Assembly (NCBI RefSeq): GCF_040358985.1
Contig: NZ_CP132932.1
Span: 3,348,001 to 3,412,000, forward strand
Reading direction: 5' to 3'
Length of the DNA stretch: 64,000 nt
Origin: Tunturibacter empetritectus
Lineage (GTDB): Bacteria; Acidobacteriota; Terriglobia; Terriglobales; Acidobacteriaceae
Part shown: positions 10,243-18,725 of the stretch, piece after piece
Layout of the letters: each line of letters opens with the position of its first letter
How positions within the stretch are numbered: position 1 is the first letter of the stretch
Made by a program: the position numbers and the translations under genes
The notes under the pieces: generated by a model
Database searches by the model: none
Told to the model about the DNA's origin: nothing
Seen by the model: the letters and a program-made list of their open reading frames with translations, nothing else

Positions 10243-10301
10243 CGCGCGGGGCGGTCACTTCGTGACGGGTATACCCCTTCGGTCGGCGCTCCCGTTGGTC
10301 G
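10243..10301. repeat. intergenic repeat copy B (GGTCACTTCGTGAC type)
   Basis: Partner of the copy at 8687-8760. Shared blocks are GGGGCGGTCACTTCGTGAC, GTATACC and CTCCCGTTGGTCG, with the spacer about 15 bases shorter here. It lies between the aldehyde dehydrogenase and hmgA genes. Confidence 0.7.
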
Positions 10302-10342
10302 CGAGGAAGATATCTTCCGCCGAGCAGGGCAGCGCAATAGCT

Positions 10343-11779
10343 CTAGGTGGTTTGGGCAGGGTCGGCGGTGGAGACTAAGTATGGCTTGGTGGCGGGTTCG
10401 TTGGCCGTGGTTGCGGAGGAGATGACAACGGTCTTTGCGTTGAGAAACTCGCGCATGCCTGCGGCGGAGAGTTCGCGGCCGTAGCCGGAGCGCTTGATGC
10501 CGCCGAAGGGAAGGCGCGGATCGCTGGCGACCATGGCGTTGAGGAAGACGCCGCCGCACTGCAGCTCGGAGATGAAGCGCTGTTGTTCGGCGGGGTCGCG
10601 AGTCCAGGCGGAGGCGCTGAGGCCGAAGGGCGTGTCGTTGGCGATCTCGATGGCCTCGTTGATGTCCTGAACGCGGAAGAGCATGGCGACGGGGCCGAAG
10701 AGTTCTTCGCGATAGACGGCGGAGGTGCGTGGAACGTTGGTGAGGACGGTGGGTTCGAAGTAGTTGCCGGTGCCAAGCATGCGTTCGCCGCCGGTGAGGA
10801 TGCGTGCTCCGGCCTTGGCGGCGGCCTGGACTTGTTGTTCGAGCAGGTCGACGGCTCGTGCGGTGGCGAGCGGGCCGATGTCGGTGCCGTCCTTCATGGG
10901 GTCGCCTACGTGCATGGCTTCCATGCCAGCGACGAAGCGGGATTCGAAGACGTCGTAGACCTCGTCGGCGACGAGGAAGCGTTTGGCTGCAATGCAGGAT
11001 TGTCCACTGTTGACGCAGCGAGCGCGGATTGCGGTCTCGATTGCGGCATCGAGATCGGCGGAGGGCATGACGATAAAGGGATCGCTGCCGCCGAGTTCGA
11101 GGACTGATTTTTTGATGAGCCAGCCTGCTTGCGCGCCTACGGCTCGGCCGGCGGTCTCGCTGCCGGTGAGCGTTACAGCGGCTACACGTTCGTCGCCCAG
11201 GACGGTCTCCACTTGAGGGATGTCGATCAAAAGGGTTTGGAAGGTGCCTCGGGGAAAGCCGGCGCGACGGACCAGGGATTCAATGGCGATCGCGCACTGC
11301 GGGACGTTGTTGGCATGTTTGAGGAGAGCGACGTTGCCGGCCATCAGCGCGGGTGCGAGGAAGCGGAAGACCTGCCAGAGAGGAAAGTTCCACGGCATGA
11401 CAGCGAGGACGACGCCGAGCGGGTCCCAACGGACGTAGCTGTAGCGATCCTCGGTGGGGATGGACTCCGGTGCGAGGATGCGTGCGGCGTGCTCGGCGTA
11501 GTAACGGCAGGCGTCGGCGCATTTGAGGATCTCGAAGCGGGCGGCGTCGAGCGGCTTGCCCATCTCCTGGGTGATGAGGATGGAGAGGTCGTCGATCTCG
11601 TGTTCGAGGATGGAGGCGAGCTTGCGCATCCACAGGGCACGGTGTTCGAGCGGCACTAGAGAGTAGGTGCGAAAGGCGTCGGCGGCCAGGGCGATCTTCT
11701 GGCGCGCGGCTTCGTTGGTGAGCGGGTCGAAGCTGCGCAACAGCTTGCCGGTGGCGGGATTGATGGACTCGATGGCCAT
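10343..11779 (-). CDS. NAD(P)-dependent aldehyde dehydrogenase, succinate-semialdehyde dehydrogenase type
   Basis: Oxidises an aldehyde to the acid. The protein has 478 residues and starts [20 protein letters not shown], typical of the SSADH/GabD-Sad branch. Visible motifs are [13 protein letters not shown] (cofactor region), [11 protein letters not shown] (Rossmann), [11 protein letters not shown] with the catalytic Glu, and [11 protein letters not shown] with the catalytic Cys. It is the last gene of the ureide operon, only 12 bases downstream of the M20 amidohydrolase at 11792. Succinate semialdehyde is not a purine-degradation intermediate, so its substrate in this context is open; this is an inference problem, not a doubt about the family. 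Confidence 0.85.
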   Translation of the reverse strand: MAIESINPATGKLLRSFDPLTNEAARQKIALAADAFRTYSLVPLEHRALWMRKLASILEHEIDDLSILITQEMGKPLDAARFEILKCADACRYYAEHAARILAPESIPTEDRYSYVRWDPLGVVLAVMPWNFPLWQVFRFLAPALMAGNVALLKHANNVPQCAIAIESLVRRAGFPRGTFQTLLIDIPQVETVLGDERVAAVTLTGSETAGRAVGAQAGWLIKKSVLELGGSDPFIVMPSADLDAAIETAIRARCVNSGQSCIAAKRFLVADEVYDVFESRFVAGMEAMHVGDPMKDGTDIGPLATARAVDLLEQQVQAAAKAGARILTGGERMLGTGNYFEPTVLTNVPRTSAVYREELFGPVAMLFRVQDINEAIEIANDTPFGLSASAWTRDPAEQQRFISELQCGGVFLNAMVASDPRLPFGGIKRSGYGRELSAAGMREFLNAKTVVISSATTANEPATKPYLVSTADPAQTT

Positions 11780-11791
11780 GCTGGTGCGGAG

Positions 11792-13066
11792 TTACTCTGA
11801 CGCCAGTTTAGCAAGAACCGAGGCAAGCACCTGTACCCCGAGAGTGGTATCCGCCGGGGTGGCGTATTCGTCCGGTCTGTGGCTTACGCCGTTGCGGCAG
11901 GGGATGAAGATCATGGCGATGGGCGCGATGCGGGCCATGAAGAGCGAGTCGTGATAGGCACGGCTGACTATCTTTTTGGAGGAGATGTCGTGGGCGGCGC
12001 AGACCTCTTCGAGGAGTTCGACGATGTGTGGGGAGGATTGCGCAGGGGCGTCGGCGTTGATGAGCTGCTCGGTGATGATGACGCTGCGTCGCTGGCGGAG
12101 TTCTTCGATGTCGCGGCGGACGGCTTGCATGACGGACTCGCGGCGGGCGGGGTCGGTGTCGCGGATGTCGAGTTGCAGGATGACGCGGCTGGGGACACTG
12201 TTGACCGCGCCGGGATAGACGTCGCAGGTGCCGACGGTAGCTACGGTGTCGATGGTGTGTGTGGCGAGGGCGTGTCTTTCGATGGAGAGGATGAGCTCGG
12301 CCGCGGCGCAGAGTGCGTCTCTGCGGTCGGGCATGAGGAGTGCTCCGGCGTGGCCGCCGAGGCCGGTGATGGTGAAGCGATAGCTTGCGGGCGCGGCGAT
12401 GCTGGTGACGATGCCGAGGGGGATGCCTTCGCGTTCGAGCAGGGGGCCTTGTTCGATGTGGAGTTCGAGCCAGGCGTGGTAGTGATTCGGCGGAAGCCTA
12501 ACCGAGGCCAGGTCGCCGGTGAAACCTGCGGCGGTGCGAACTTGTGCTAGGGTCTGGGCGGTGTCGGCTGGCTCGTTGGCCTCGCGGAGGGCGTCGGCTT
12601 GTTTGGGATCGAGGGTCCCGGAGATGAGGCGGCTGCCGAGACAGCCGATGCCGAAGCGGGTGGGCTCTTCGGAGGTGAACATGACGAGTTCGATGGAGCG
12701 GCGTGGGCGGAGACCGCTGCGTTTGAGCGCGCGCATGGCTTCTAGGCCGCCGAGGACGCCGACGGTACCGTCGTACATTCCAGCGTGAGGGATAGCGTCG
12801 GTGTGGGAGCCGGTGGCGACGGCGGGTAAGTCGGGATCAGTGCCTGACCAGCGGAGGAAGAGGTTGCCTACGGCGTCGTCGCGGACATCGAAGCCTTCGG
12901 CGGTGGCTAGTTCTTTCAGCCACGCGCGGGCGTGGAGATCGTCTGGAGAGAAGACGACGCGGGTGACTGCGGTGCCGTTGTCTGCGGGCTCGGCGTCGGT
13001 GAAGGTGGCGAGGGTTGCGAGTTCGCTCATCAGCCGTGATTGATCGATCTGAATCTGCTGTGCCAA
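11792..13066 (-). CDS. M20-family amidohydrolase, probable ureidoglycolate amidohydrolase
   Basis: Zn/Mn-dependent hydrolase of the allantoate amidohydrolase/carbamoylase group, 424 residues. I chose a TTG start at 13066 because AAAGGAGG lies eight bases upstream; the frame remains open further upstream but without a ribosome binding site. Metal-site motifs are ATGSHTDAIPHAGMYDGTVG, TSEEPTRFGIGCLGSRL and LELHIEQGPLLE; the C-terminus has HRPDEYA. The SEEPTRFG-CLGSRL block is the pattern I associate with plant ureidoglycolate amidohydrolase. Together with the neighbouring AllC-like paralogue and the ureidoglycine aminohydrolase, this suggests it completes allantoate to glyoxylate. Alternatives are a second allantoate amidohydrolase or an N-carbamoyl amino acid hydrolase. 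Confidence 0.75.
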   Translation of the reverse strand: MAQQIQIDQSRLMSELATLATFTDAEPADNGTAVTRVVFSPDDLHARAWLKELATAEGFDVRDDAVGNLFLRWSGTDPDLPAVATGSHTDAIPHAGMYDGTVGVLGGLEAMRALKRSGLRPRRSIELVMFTSEEPTRFGIGCLGSRLISGTLDPKQADALREANEPADTAQTLAQVRTAAGFTGDLASVRLPPNHYHAWLELHIEQGPLLEREGIPLGIVTSIAAPASYRFTITGLGGHAGALLMPDRRDALCAAAELILSIERHALATHTIDTVATVGTCDVYPGAVNSVPSRVILQLDIRDTDPARRESVMQAVRRDIEELRQRRSVIITEQLINADAPAQSSPHIVELLEEVCAAHDISSKKIVSRAYHDSLFMARIAPIAMIFIPCRNGVSHRPDEYATPADTTLGVQVLASVLAKLASE

Positions 13067-13104
13067 AACTGCTGCCTCCTTTTGGTCGAGGGTCGATGTG
13101 GATG

Positions 13105-13839
13105 CTACGCCAACGGGTGCCGGTTCCAGTCTTTGTAGATGAGGTACTTTGCGGGACGCTTGCCGATGGCTCCGAACCACTGTGGACAGAAGGGGCCCAT
13201 CCAGATGAAGTCGCCGGCTGTGACTGGATACCAGCTGTCGCCGAGGCGATAGATGCCGCCGCCTTCGAGCATGAGCAGGCCGTGTTCCATGATGTGGACT
13301 TCGACCATGCTGAGCGCGGCGCCGGGCTGGTAAGTCATGGTGTTGACGGCGAAGTCGAACGATGGCGAGCCGGGCAGGAGACTGCGAACCTGGAGTTCGG
13401 GGTCGTCGTTGAGGGGGACGGAGAGGGTTTTGTCTTCGTGGCCTACGAGGACCTCTGGGTGAGGAACGGAAGCAAGCGCTTCGTAGGGTTTTTCGATGAT
13501 GGCAATCCGCGTGGGCTGTTGCGCGGTGAGGGTGTGGGCGGCGTCTTCGGGGAGGTAGGCGAAGCTGCCGGGGATCAGTGTTTGAAATGTGCTGTCGGTT
13601 GCGAGATCGGCTGTGCCTTCGAGGGTGTAGAGGAATCGCTGGTTGGAGGTGGGGCCAAGTTTGCCGCCGGGTTCGAGCTCTGCAGTGTACTGGGTGAAAG
13701 CTGCGCCTGCAGCGGGAGAGATGTGGACGATAGCGGTAGCGAGTTCCATGCCGGGGAGCACGGTGCGGACGAAGGTGTCCGGGGTGTGGAGGAGGTGGCC
13801 GCGCTGATTGGTGCTGCGGGTGCGTCCCAGATTATGCAT
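13105..13839 (-). CDS. allE: (S)-ureidoglycine aminohydrolase (bicupin)
   Basis: Converts (S)-ureidoglycine, the product of allantoate amidohydrolase, to (S)-ureidoglycolate and ammonia. The protein has 244 residues with two cupin halves. The N-terminal half includes MHNLGRTRSTNQRGHLLHTP and RFLYTLEGTADL; the C-terminal half carries VEVHIMEHGLLMLEGGG and GDFIWMGPFCPQWFGA, with the His/Glu/Gln metal ligands. The start overlaps the upstream allC stop by eight bases. It sits between two M20 amidohydrolases, exactly where the pathway needs it. Length and motifs match the family well. Confidence 0.88.
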   Translation of the reverse strand: MHNLGRTRSTNQRGHLLHTPDTFVRTVLPGMELATAIVHISPAAGAAFTQYTAELEPGGKLGPTSNQRFLYTLEGTADLATDSTFQTLIPGSFAYLPEDAAHTLTAQQPTRIAIIEKPYEALASVPHPEVLVGHEDKTLSVPLNDDPELQVRSLLPGSPSFDFAVNTMTYQPGAALSMVEVHIMEHGLLMLEGGGIYRLGDSWYPVTAGDFIWMGPFCPQWFGAIGKRPAKYLIYKDWNRHPLA

Positions 13840-15115
13840 GGCTGTCCTTGGTCTTATCATCGCTCAACTCATCGCTAAGGAGCGCGAGGAACTCCATTGC
13901 AGTTGAGAGTGCGGCTTCTACGTCCTGAGGGAGCACGGCTTCGTCGGGATGGTGGCTGAGGCCTCCGGGGCTGCGGAGGAAGAGCATGGTGGAGGGGACG
14001 GCAGGGGCGAGGATCATCGCATCGTGGCCGGCTCCGCTGGTCATTCTGCGGCTGGGGAAACCGGCTTGTGCAGCGGCGGTGTGGAGCATGGTTGTCAGGT
14101 GCGGATCGAGCGGGACGGCGGACTGCTCCATCTCGGTGCGGAGGGTGAGGGTTACGCCGCGTCTGGAGGCTGCGGTCTTTGCGATTTGCGTTAGAGCGTC
14201 GACTGCAGCGTGGCGGGTCTGGTTGTTTGCGTGGCGAATGTCGAGCGACGTTGTTACTCTGCCGGCAATGACGTTTCCGGCGCCGGGTGAGGCCTCAAGC
14301 TTGCCGACGGTTGCGACCAGACCAACGTGCGAGGTGGCGTAGGCTTCGACGGCTACGATCGCTTCTGCGGCGGCGGCCATTGCGTCATGTCGCAAGCGCA
14401 TCGGCGTGGTTCCGGCGTGGTTTGCCTGGCCTTCGAAGAGGAGTTGCATGCGTGTCTGTCCTACGAGCGCTTCGACGACGCCGAGCGATGCTCCCTCGCT
14501 CTCGAGGATGGGGCCCTGTTCGATGTGAAACTCGAGATAGGCGAAGGCGTCGCGGGATAAGACTGCTGCGGGAAGGCTTGCGGGATCGAGGCCGTAGCTG
14601 CGTATAGCTTCTGCGATGCTTATGCCATCCTGATCGGTGCGCTGCAGTGTCTCCGGGTCGAGTTTTCCTACAACGGCGAGGCTGCCGAGGAAGGGTTTGC
14701 TGAAGCGGACTCCCTCCTCTTCGGAGAAGCCGATGACTTCGATGGAGAAGGGAGGTTGATGCTCGTGGAGCTCTTCGATGAGGGCAATGCCAAGGATGAC
14801 TCCGAAGATGCCGTCGAAGGCTCCGGCGTTGGGTACGGTGTCGAGGTGAGAGCCGATGATCAGGCGGGGGGCGTTAGCGACGGGGTAGAGCCATAGCCCG
14901 CGCAGGTTGCCGATGGCGTCGATGTGCACTGTCATTCCGGCGGCTTCCATCCACAGGCGCAGCAATGAGTGGACGGTGTGCATGGGATGGGTGAGGAAGC
15001 GGCGCGTGATCTCGCCGGGGATCTCGGTGTGGGTGGCGATCTCTCGGCAGCGGGCGATGATGCGTGTGGCGCAATCTATATTTGTGTCTGTCATAAGTAC
15101 ATTATTCTGCTTCAC
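13832..15115 (-). CDS. allC: allantoate amidohydrolase
   Basis: M20-family metal-dependent enzyme that hydrolyses allantoate to ureidoglycine, ammonia and CO2. The protein has 427 residues. Metal-ligand motifs are IIGSHLDTVPNAGAFDGIFG, FSEEEGVRFSKPFLGS, YLEFHIEQGPILES and GGLSHHPDE; the dimer-domain QANHAGTTPMRLRHDAM is typical of AllC. The GTG at 15115 forms a four-base GTGA overlap with the uricase stop; an ATG at 15094 is an alternative start. Its paralogue at 11792 shares the fold but not the EEEGVRF signature. Confidence 0.87.
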   Translation of the reverse strand: MKQNNVLMTDTNIDCATRIIARCREIATHTEIPGEITRRFLTHPMHTVHSLLRLWMEAAGMTVHIDAIGNLRGLWLYPVANAPRLIIGSHLDTVPNAGAFDGIFGVILGIALIEELHEHQPPFSIEVIGFSEEEGVRFSKPFLGSLAVVGKLDPETLQRTDQDGISIAEAIRSYGLDPASLPAAVLSRDAFAYLEFHIEQGPILESEGASLGVVEALVGQTRMQLLFEGQANHAGTTPMRLRHDAMAAAAEAIVAVEAYATSHVGLVATVGKLEASPGAGNVIAGRVTTSLDIRHANNQTRHAAVDALTQIAKTAASRRGVTLTLRTEMEQSAVPLDPHLTTMLHTAAAQAGFPSRRMTSGAGHDAMILAPAVPSTMLFLRSPGGLSHHPDEAVLPQDVEAALSTAMEFLALLSDELSDDKTKDSHA

Positions 15116-15972
15116 GATCTGCGACGGACGCGCGCCTCGATGTATCCATGAGGCTCGTCGGTGGGGACGAAGATCTCGTTAGGATTGTCCTGGTTAAAGC
15201 GGGAGAGGTCGACGAGAAGGCAGTGCTTGTTGGGCATGGTGATCTCGATCTCGTCGATTTGCGGGACGGCTTCGAGGGCGCTCTCTGCCATGGCGTAGAG
15301 AGTCTGCTGTACGGATTTGCTGTTGTGGTTGGCGAAGGTGCGCAGCATGGCCTCGCGAATCTCTGTACGCACTGCGTCAAAGTCCAGGTTCGGTGAGGTG
15401 TAGCACCAGTCGGCAGTGACAGCGGTTCCGAAGAGACGGTCTTTGGTCTCGGGCAGGGTGGTGAGGGAGTCTTTGATGTAGCCCTCGAAGCCGGAGTTTG
15501 CGGTCTTAAGCAGAACGAGGTTGTCGAGGCCGGAGAGGATGTGAAAGCTCCCGGCCTGCGCACGTTCTACGCTGGTGGTTTGAAGCTCGCCGCTGCCGCG
15601 CATGAAGGCGCTGGGATGAGGTTCTCCGTCTACGGTAAGGCGTTTCCACATCGTGCTTTCCACGCGAACCGAGGCGGAGGAGACTTGCGGATTTCTTGTC
15701 AGGAGGAAGTCGACCAACTCTTTGGCGTAGTCCTCCATGGCGATCGCCTTTGAAGTTCGCGCGAGCGAGTAGACGGTGTTCTTCATCGTGTCAGTCGGCA
15801 GGATCTTGCTGTTGTCGCCCTCAAGGTGGGCGGTTTCGAAATCCCCCTTCAGTAAGACTTGAACCGTCCATTCGCGCAGGTCGTGAGTGTAAGTCTGGCC
15901 ATGAGCGTGGCGGGTGACCTTCATCAGACGGATGCGGGATTTTCCGTAACGATTTTCAGCCAGCTCGATCAT
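15112..15972 (-). CDS. pucL: urate oxidase (cofactor-free uricase)
   Basis: Oxidises urate to 5-hydroxyisourate with O2. The protein has 286 residues, normal for a single-domain uricase. It begins MIELAENRYGKSRIRLMKV, which carries the conserved YGKxxVR-like N-terminal signature. It has a T-fold duplication with LTTLPETKDRLFGTAVTADW in the middle and MPNKHCLLVDLSRF in the C-terminal half. GAGGAAG precedes the ATG at 15972; the frame is open further upstream but that part covers the HIU hydrolase gene in another frame. The two downstream chemical steps are encoded immediately upstream on the same strand (uraH, uraD). Confidence 0.92.
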   Translation of the reverse strand: MIELAENRYGKSRIRLMKVTRHAHGQTYTHDLREWTVQVLLKGDFETAHLEGDNSKILPTDTMKNTVYSLARTSKAIAMEDYAKELVDFLLTRNPQVSSASVRVESTMWKRLTVDGEPHPSAFMRGSGELQTTSVERAQAGSFHILSGLDNLVLLKTANSGFEGYIKDSLTTLPETKDRLFGTAVTADWCYTSPNLDFDAVRTEIREAMLRTFANHNSKSVQQTLYAMAESALEAVPQIDEIEITMPNKHCLLVDLSRFNQDNPNEIFVPTDEPHGYIEARVRRRS

Positions 15973-15974
15973 CG

Positions 15975-16313
15975 TCAGCTTCCTCGGTAAGTGGTGTAGC
16001 CGTTCGCAGTCAGGAGTAGCGGGATATGGTAGTGCTGCTCGCCTTCGGTGACTGTAAAGACGACTTCTATATATGGATACAGGCCGCTTAGCTGATGCCG
16101 GTTGTAGTAAGCGATGGTTTCGAAGTGAACGCGATAGTTGCCAGGCTGCAGAGCTTCGGTTGCGGGAAGGAGATGTTTGCAGCGGCCGTCGGCGTCGGTG
16201 GTCGCTACGTTGAGGGACGACCACTTGCCGTCAGTAAGGCGAGCGAGGGTGATGGGAACGCCTGTGGCCGGCCGTCCCAGCGCGGTGTCGAGAATGTGTA
16301 TGGAGATGCCCAT
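15975..16313 (-). CDS. uraH: 5-hydroxyisourate hydrolase (transthyretin-like)
   Basis: Hydrolyses 5-hydroxyisourate to OHCU. The protein has 112 residues. It shows the family's N-terminal SIHILDTALGRPATGVPITL, the central HFETIAYY and the diagnostic C-terminal tetrapeptide YRGS. No signal peptide is visible, so it is cytoplasmic. It is packed between uraD (2-base gap) and uricase (2-base gap), which indicates one transcript. Confidence 0.95.
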   Translation of the reverse strand: MGISIHILDTALGRPATGVPITLARLTDGKWSSLNVATTDADGRCKHLLPATEALQPGNYRVHFETIAYYNRHQLSGLYPYIEVVFTVTEGEQHYHIPLLLTANGYTTYRGS

Positions 16314-16315
16314 GG

Positions 16316-16831
16316 TTACTTTGACTCCAGCCAGTGGTGAAGACGAAGCTGTGTGATCTGGCGTTGTTGTTCGGCTGCTTCGTGCAGCTCGGTTGCGGCG
16401 TCGTTTTGCATTCGTGCTTGCAGAGTGGTGAGGATCTCTGCGGATGTTTTGCCTATGGCGCAGATGATGAAGATTCTGCCGAAGCGCTGCTCGTAGAGGC
16501 GATTTGCGGCTTCGAGAGCTAGTTTGGCGGTGTGGTCATCGGTGAGTAATGCGCGTTGTTCCTGGGCGGACCAGCGCAGAGACTCGTCGGTTGCGTGGGT
16601 TTGTGCGTGATTTTGTCCGATGCGGGGATGGCTGTCGAAGGCTTCCTGCCACGCCTGCTCCGGCAGATTCTGCCAAATGGCGGCGGAGGTTTCGATGAGG
16701 GAAGACTCGTCTGCGACGGGGCGCGCCGAGGCCAGCCCAGTCGCCCACGCATGCGAACCGCAGCAAGGGAGGGCCTCGCGGGCTGCTGTGGCGTGGTCGA
16801 GCGAGTTCCATCGGGCGAGGACTTTGTTCAT
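16316..16831 (-). CDS. uraD: OHCU decarboxylase
   Basis: Decarboxylates 2-oxo-4-hydroxy-4-carboxy-5-ureidoimidazoline to (S)-allantoin. The protein has 171 residues, all-helical. The conserved FDSHPRIGQ motif with catalytic His and the downstream SAQEQR segment (here RWSAQEQRALL) are present, as is RFGRIFIICAIGKT near the C-terminus. It lies 13 bases downstream of allB. In some bacteria this domain is fused to uricase; here it is a separate gene. Confidence 0.93.
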   Translation of the reverse strand: MNKVLARWNSLDHATAAREALPCCGSHAWATGLASARPVADESSLIETSAAIWQNLPEQAWQEAFDSHPRIGQNHAQTHATDESLRWSAQEQRALLTDDHTAKLALEAANRLYEQRFGRIFIICAIGKTSAEILTTLQARMQNDAATELHEAAEQQRQITQLRLHHWLESK

Positions 16832-16844
16832 GCGTGTGTGCCTA

Positions 16845-18191
16845 CTATAACTTGACCTCTCGACCCTGAGGAGTGGGAGCGAAGGCGCCTTCGTGATACA
16901 CCAGCTCTCCGCGGAGATAGGTGGCCTTTACTATGCCGCGCAGGGTTTCGCCGAGGTAGGGCGAGATGGCGTGGCGGTAGTGCAGTTTGTCGGGTGTGAC
17001 GGCGAAGGTTGCCTCGGTGTCGAAGCGGATGAAGTTGGCGTCTCGACCAGGTTGGAGTGCGCCCGCCTGATGAGCGAGGCCGGCCAGGGCTGCGGGTGCG
17101 CTGCTCATCCAGCGTGTGATGTCTTCGAGCGTGTCGCCGCGATTGAAGCACTCGGTGTGGATGATCGAGAGCGCAAGAGAGAGGCTGGCGATGCCGCCCC
17201 AGGCTTGATCGAAGCGGCCGGTGTCGGTGCGCTTCATGTCGGGTGGACAGGGGGAGTGGTCGGTGACAATCATGTCGATGGTTCCGTCGTGCAGTCCGCG
17301 CCAGAGGCCACGCTGATTTTCCTTGCTGCGAATGGGAGGCGCACACTTGAGTAGCGTGTTGCCGTCGGCGATCTCTTCTGCAGCAAAGTGTAGATAGTGA
17401 GGGCAGGTCTCGACTGTGATGGGGAGGCCTGCTTTGCGGGCGGATTTCAACTCGGCCAGGGCGAGCGCGGTGGAGAGGTGAACGATGTGCAGACGGAAGC
17501 TGTACTGGCGGCAGAGGCGGATCATCAGGCGAATGGCCTGAAGTTCGGCTTCGTCGGGGCGCGACGCCAGGTAGGTCGGGTACTGTCGCCAGTCTGCGTT
17601 GCGCAGTGATTGAGTTGCAGCATCGATCGGAGCTGCTAACTCTGCGTGCACTAGTAACGGAAGGCCGGATTGGGCAACGGATGGCAGCGCGGCTTCCAGT
17701 TGTTGCTGGTCGATCATGGTGAAGCCGTCGCAGCCGGGATAGATGAGGAAACATTTGAAGCCGAGGACTCCGGCCTGTGCGAGGGGGAGGATGTGTTGCT
17801 GATTGTCTGCGACTGCTCCTCCCCAGGGTGCCCAGTCTACGAAGCACTCGCCGCTTGCGGCCTCGCGCTTTTCTTCGAGGGCGGCAACGGTGGTGGTCTC
17901 TGGGAGGCAGTTGAGTGGCATGTCGACGAGTGTGGTGTAGCCTCCTGCGGCTGCGGCGCGGGTTGCCGTGCGGAAGCCCTCCCATTCGGTGCGCCCCGGC
18001 TGGTTGATGTGGACGTGGGAATCGACGAGACCGGGGAGGAGAGCATCATTGCCGCAGTCGTCAACGATGGTGTCAGCGGGGATCTCTGACTGGCGGCAAA
18101 TGGCGCATATGGTTCCGTCGTCTACGAGGAGCGCGCCGGGCTGCGTGCCCTGTGGGGTGACGATGCGTTTTGAGAGAAAGGCATGTGCCAT
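16845..18191 (-). CDS. allB: allantoinase
   Basis: Dinuclear-metal amidohydrolase opening the hydantoin ring of allantoin to give allantoate. The protein has 448 residues. Motifs are GLVDSHVHINQPGRTEWEGF (first metal ligands), KCFLIYPGC (the usual carbamylated Lys region), HAELAAP, HIVHLSTA and MIVTDHSPCPPDMK (catalytic Asp). First gene of the eight-gene minus-strand ureide operon and divergent from guaD. No Shine-Dalgarno sequence precedes the ATG at 18191, so translation may start on a short or leaderless mRNA. All family residues look intact. Confidence 0.93.
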   Translation of the reverse strand: MAHAFLSKRIVTPQGTQPGALLVDDGTICAICRQSEIPADTIVDDCGNDALLPGLVDSHVHINQPGRTEWEGFRTATRAAAAGGYTTLVDMPLNCLPETTTVAALEEKREAASGECFVDWAPWGGAVADNQQHILPLAQAGVLGFKCFLIYPGCDGFTMIDQQQLEAALPSVAQSGLPLLVHAELAAPIDAATQSLRNADWRQYPTYLASRPDEAELQAIRLMIRLCRQYSFRLHIVHLSTALALAELKSARKAGLPITVETCPHYLHFAAEEIADGNTLLKCAPPIRSKENQRGLWRGLHDGTIDMIVTDHSPCPPDMKRTDTGRFDQAWGGIASLSLALSIIHTECFNRGDTLEDITRWMSSAPAALAGLAHQAGALQPGRDANFIRFDTEATFAVTPDKLHYRHAISPYLGETLRGIVKATYLRGELVYHEGAFAPTPQGREVKL

Positions 18192-18248
18192 AATTTGATT
18201 ATTCCGTTTACTTCCGCTGCGCCGTGTGGCTTAAGGATACCGAGTCAA

Positions 18249-18722
18249 ATGCAGGGCAACCCAGTCTTTATGCAGAGAGCGATCGCGCTGGCAACGGAGA
18301 ACGTCACCTCCGGTCGCGGAGGGCCGTTTGGCGCGGTGATTGTGCGCGACGGCGAGATCGTTGCTACAGGCGCGAACCTGGTCACAGCGACCAATGACCC
18401 GACGGCGCATGGCGAGATTGTAGCAATCCGCAATGCGTGCCAGATGCTTGGGACGTTTCAGCTGACGGGATGCCATATCTATACCAGCTGTGAGCCTTGT
18501 CCGATGTGTCTTGCTGCGATCTACTGGGCGCGTTGCGAGGCGATCTTTTATGGGAACTGCGCCGCTGATGCTGCTGCAGCCGGCTTTGACGATGCTTTTC
18601 TCTACGAAGAGATGAAGCTGCCGGTTGATCAGCGAAAGATTCCGGCGTTCAATCTTCTGCCGGAGCAGGCGATCTCCAGCTTTGAGGCCTGGCGCGAGCG
18701 CGCCGGCAGAATCGACTACTGA
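18249..18722 (+). CDS. guaD: guanine deaminase (CDA-fold)
   Basis: Deaminates guanine to xanthine, feeding the purine-degradation operon next door. The protein has 157 residues. It shows GPFGAVIVRDG, NDPTAHGEIVAIRNAC with the zinc His and catalytic Glu, and YTSCEPCPMCLAAIYWAR with the two zinc cysteines. The C-terminal SSFEAWRERAGRIDY is the hallmark of Bacillus GuaD as opposed to the tRNA deaminase TadA. I start it at the ATG at 18249; an in-frame upstream extension lacks support. It is divergent from allB with 57 bases between, and 3 bases upstream of hom. No xanthine dehydrogenase is present in the window to link xanthine to urate. Confidence 0.9.
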   Translation: MQGNPVFMQRAIALATENVTSGRGGPFGAVIVRDGEIVATGANLVTATNDPTAHGEIVAIRNACQMLGTFQLTGCHIYTSCEPCPMCLAAIYWARCEAIFYGNCAADAAAAGFDDAFLYEEMKLPVDQRKIPAFNLLPEQAISSFEAWRERAGRIDY

Positions 18723-18725
18723 GAC

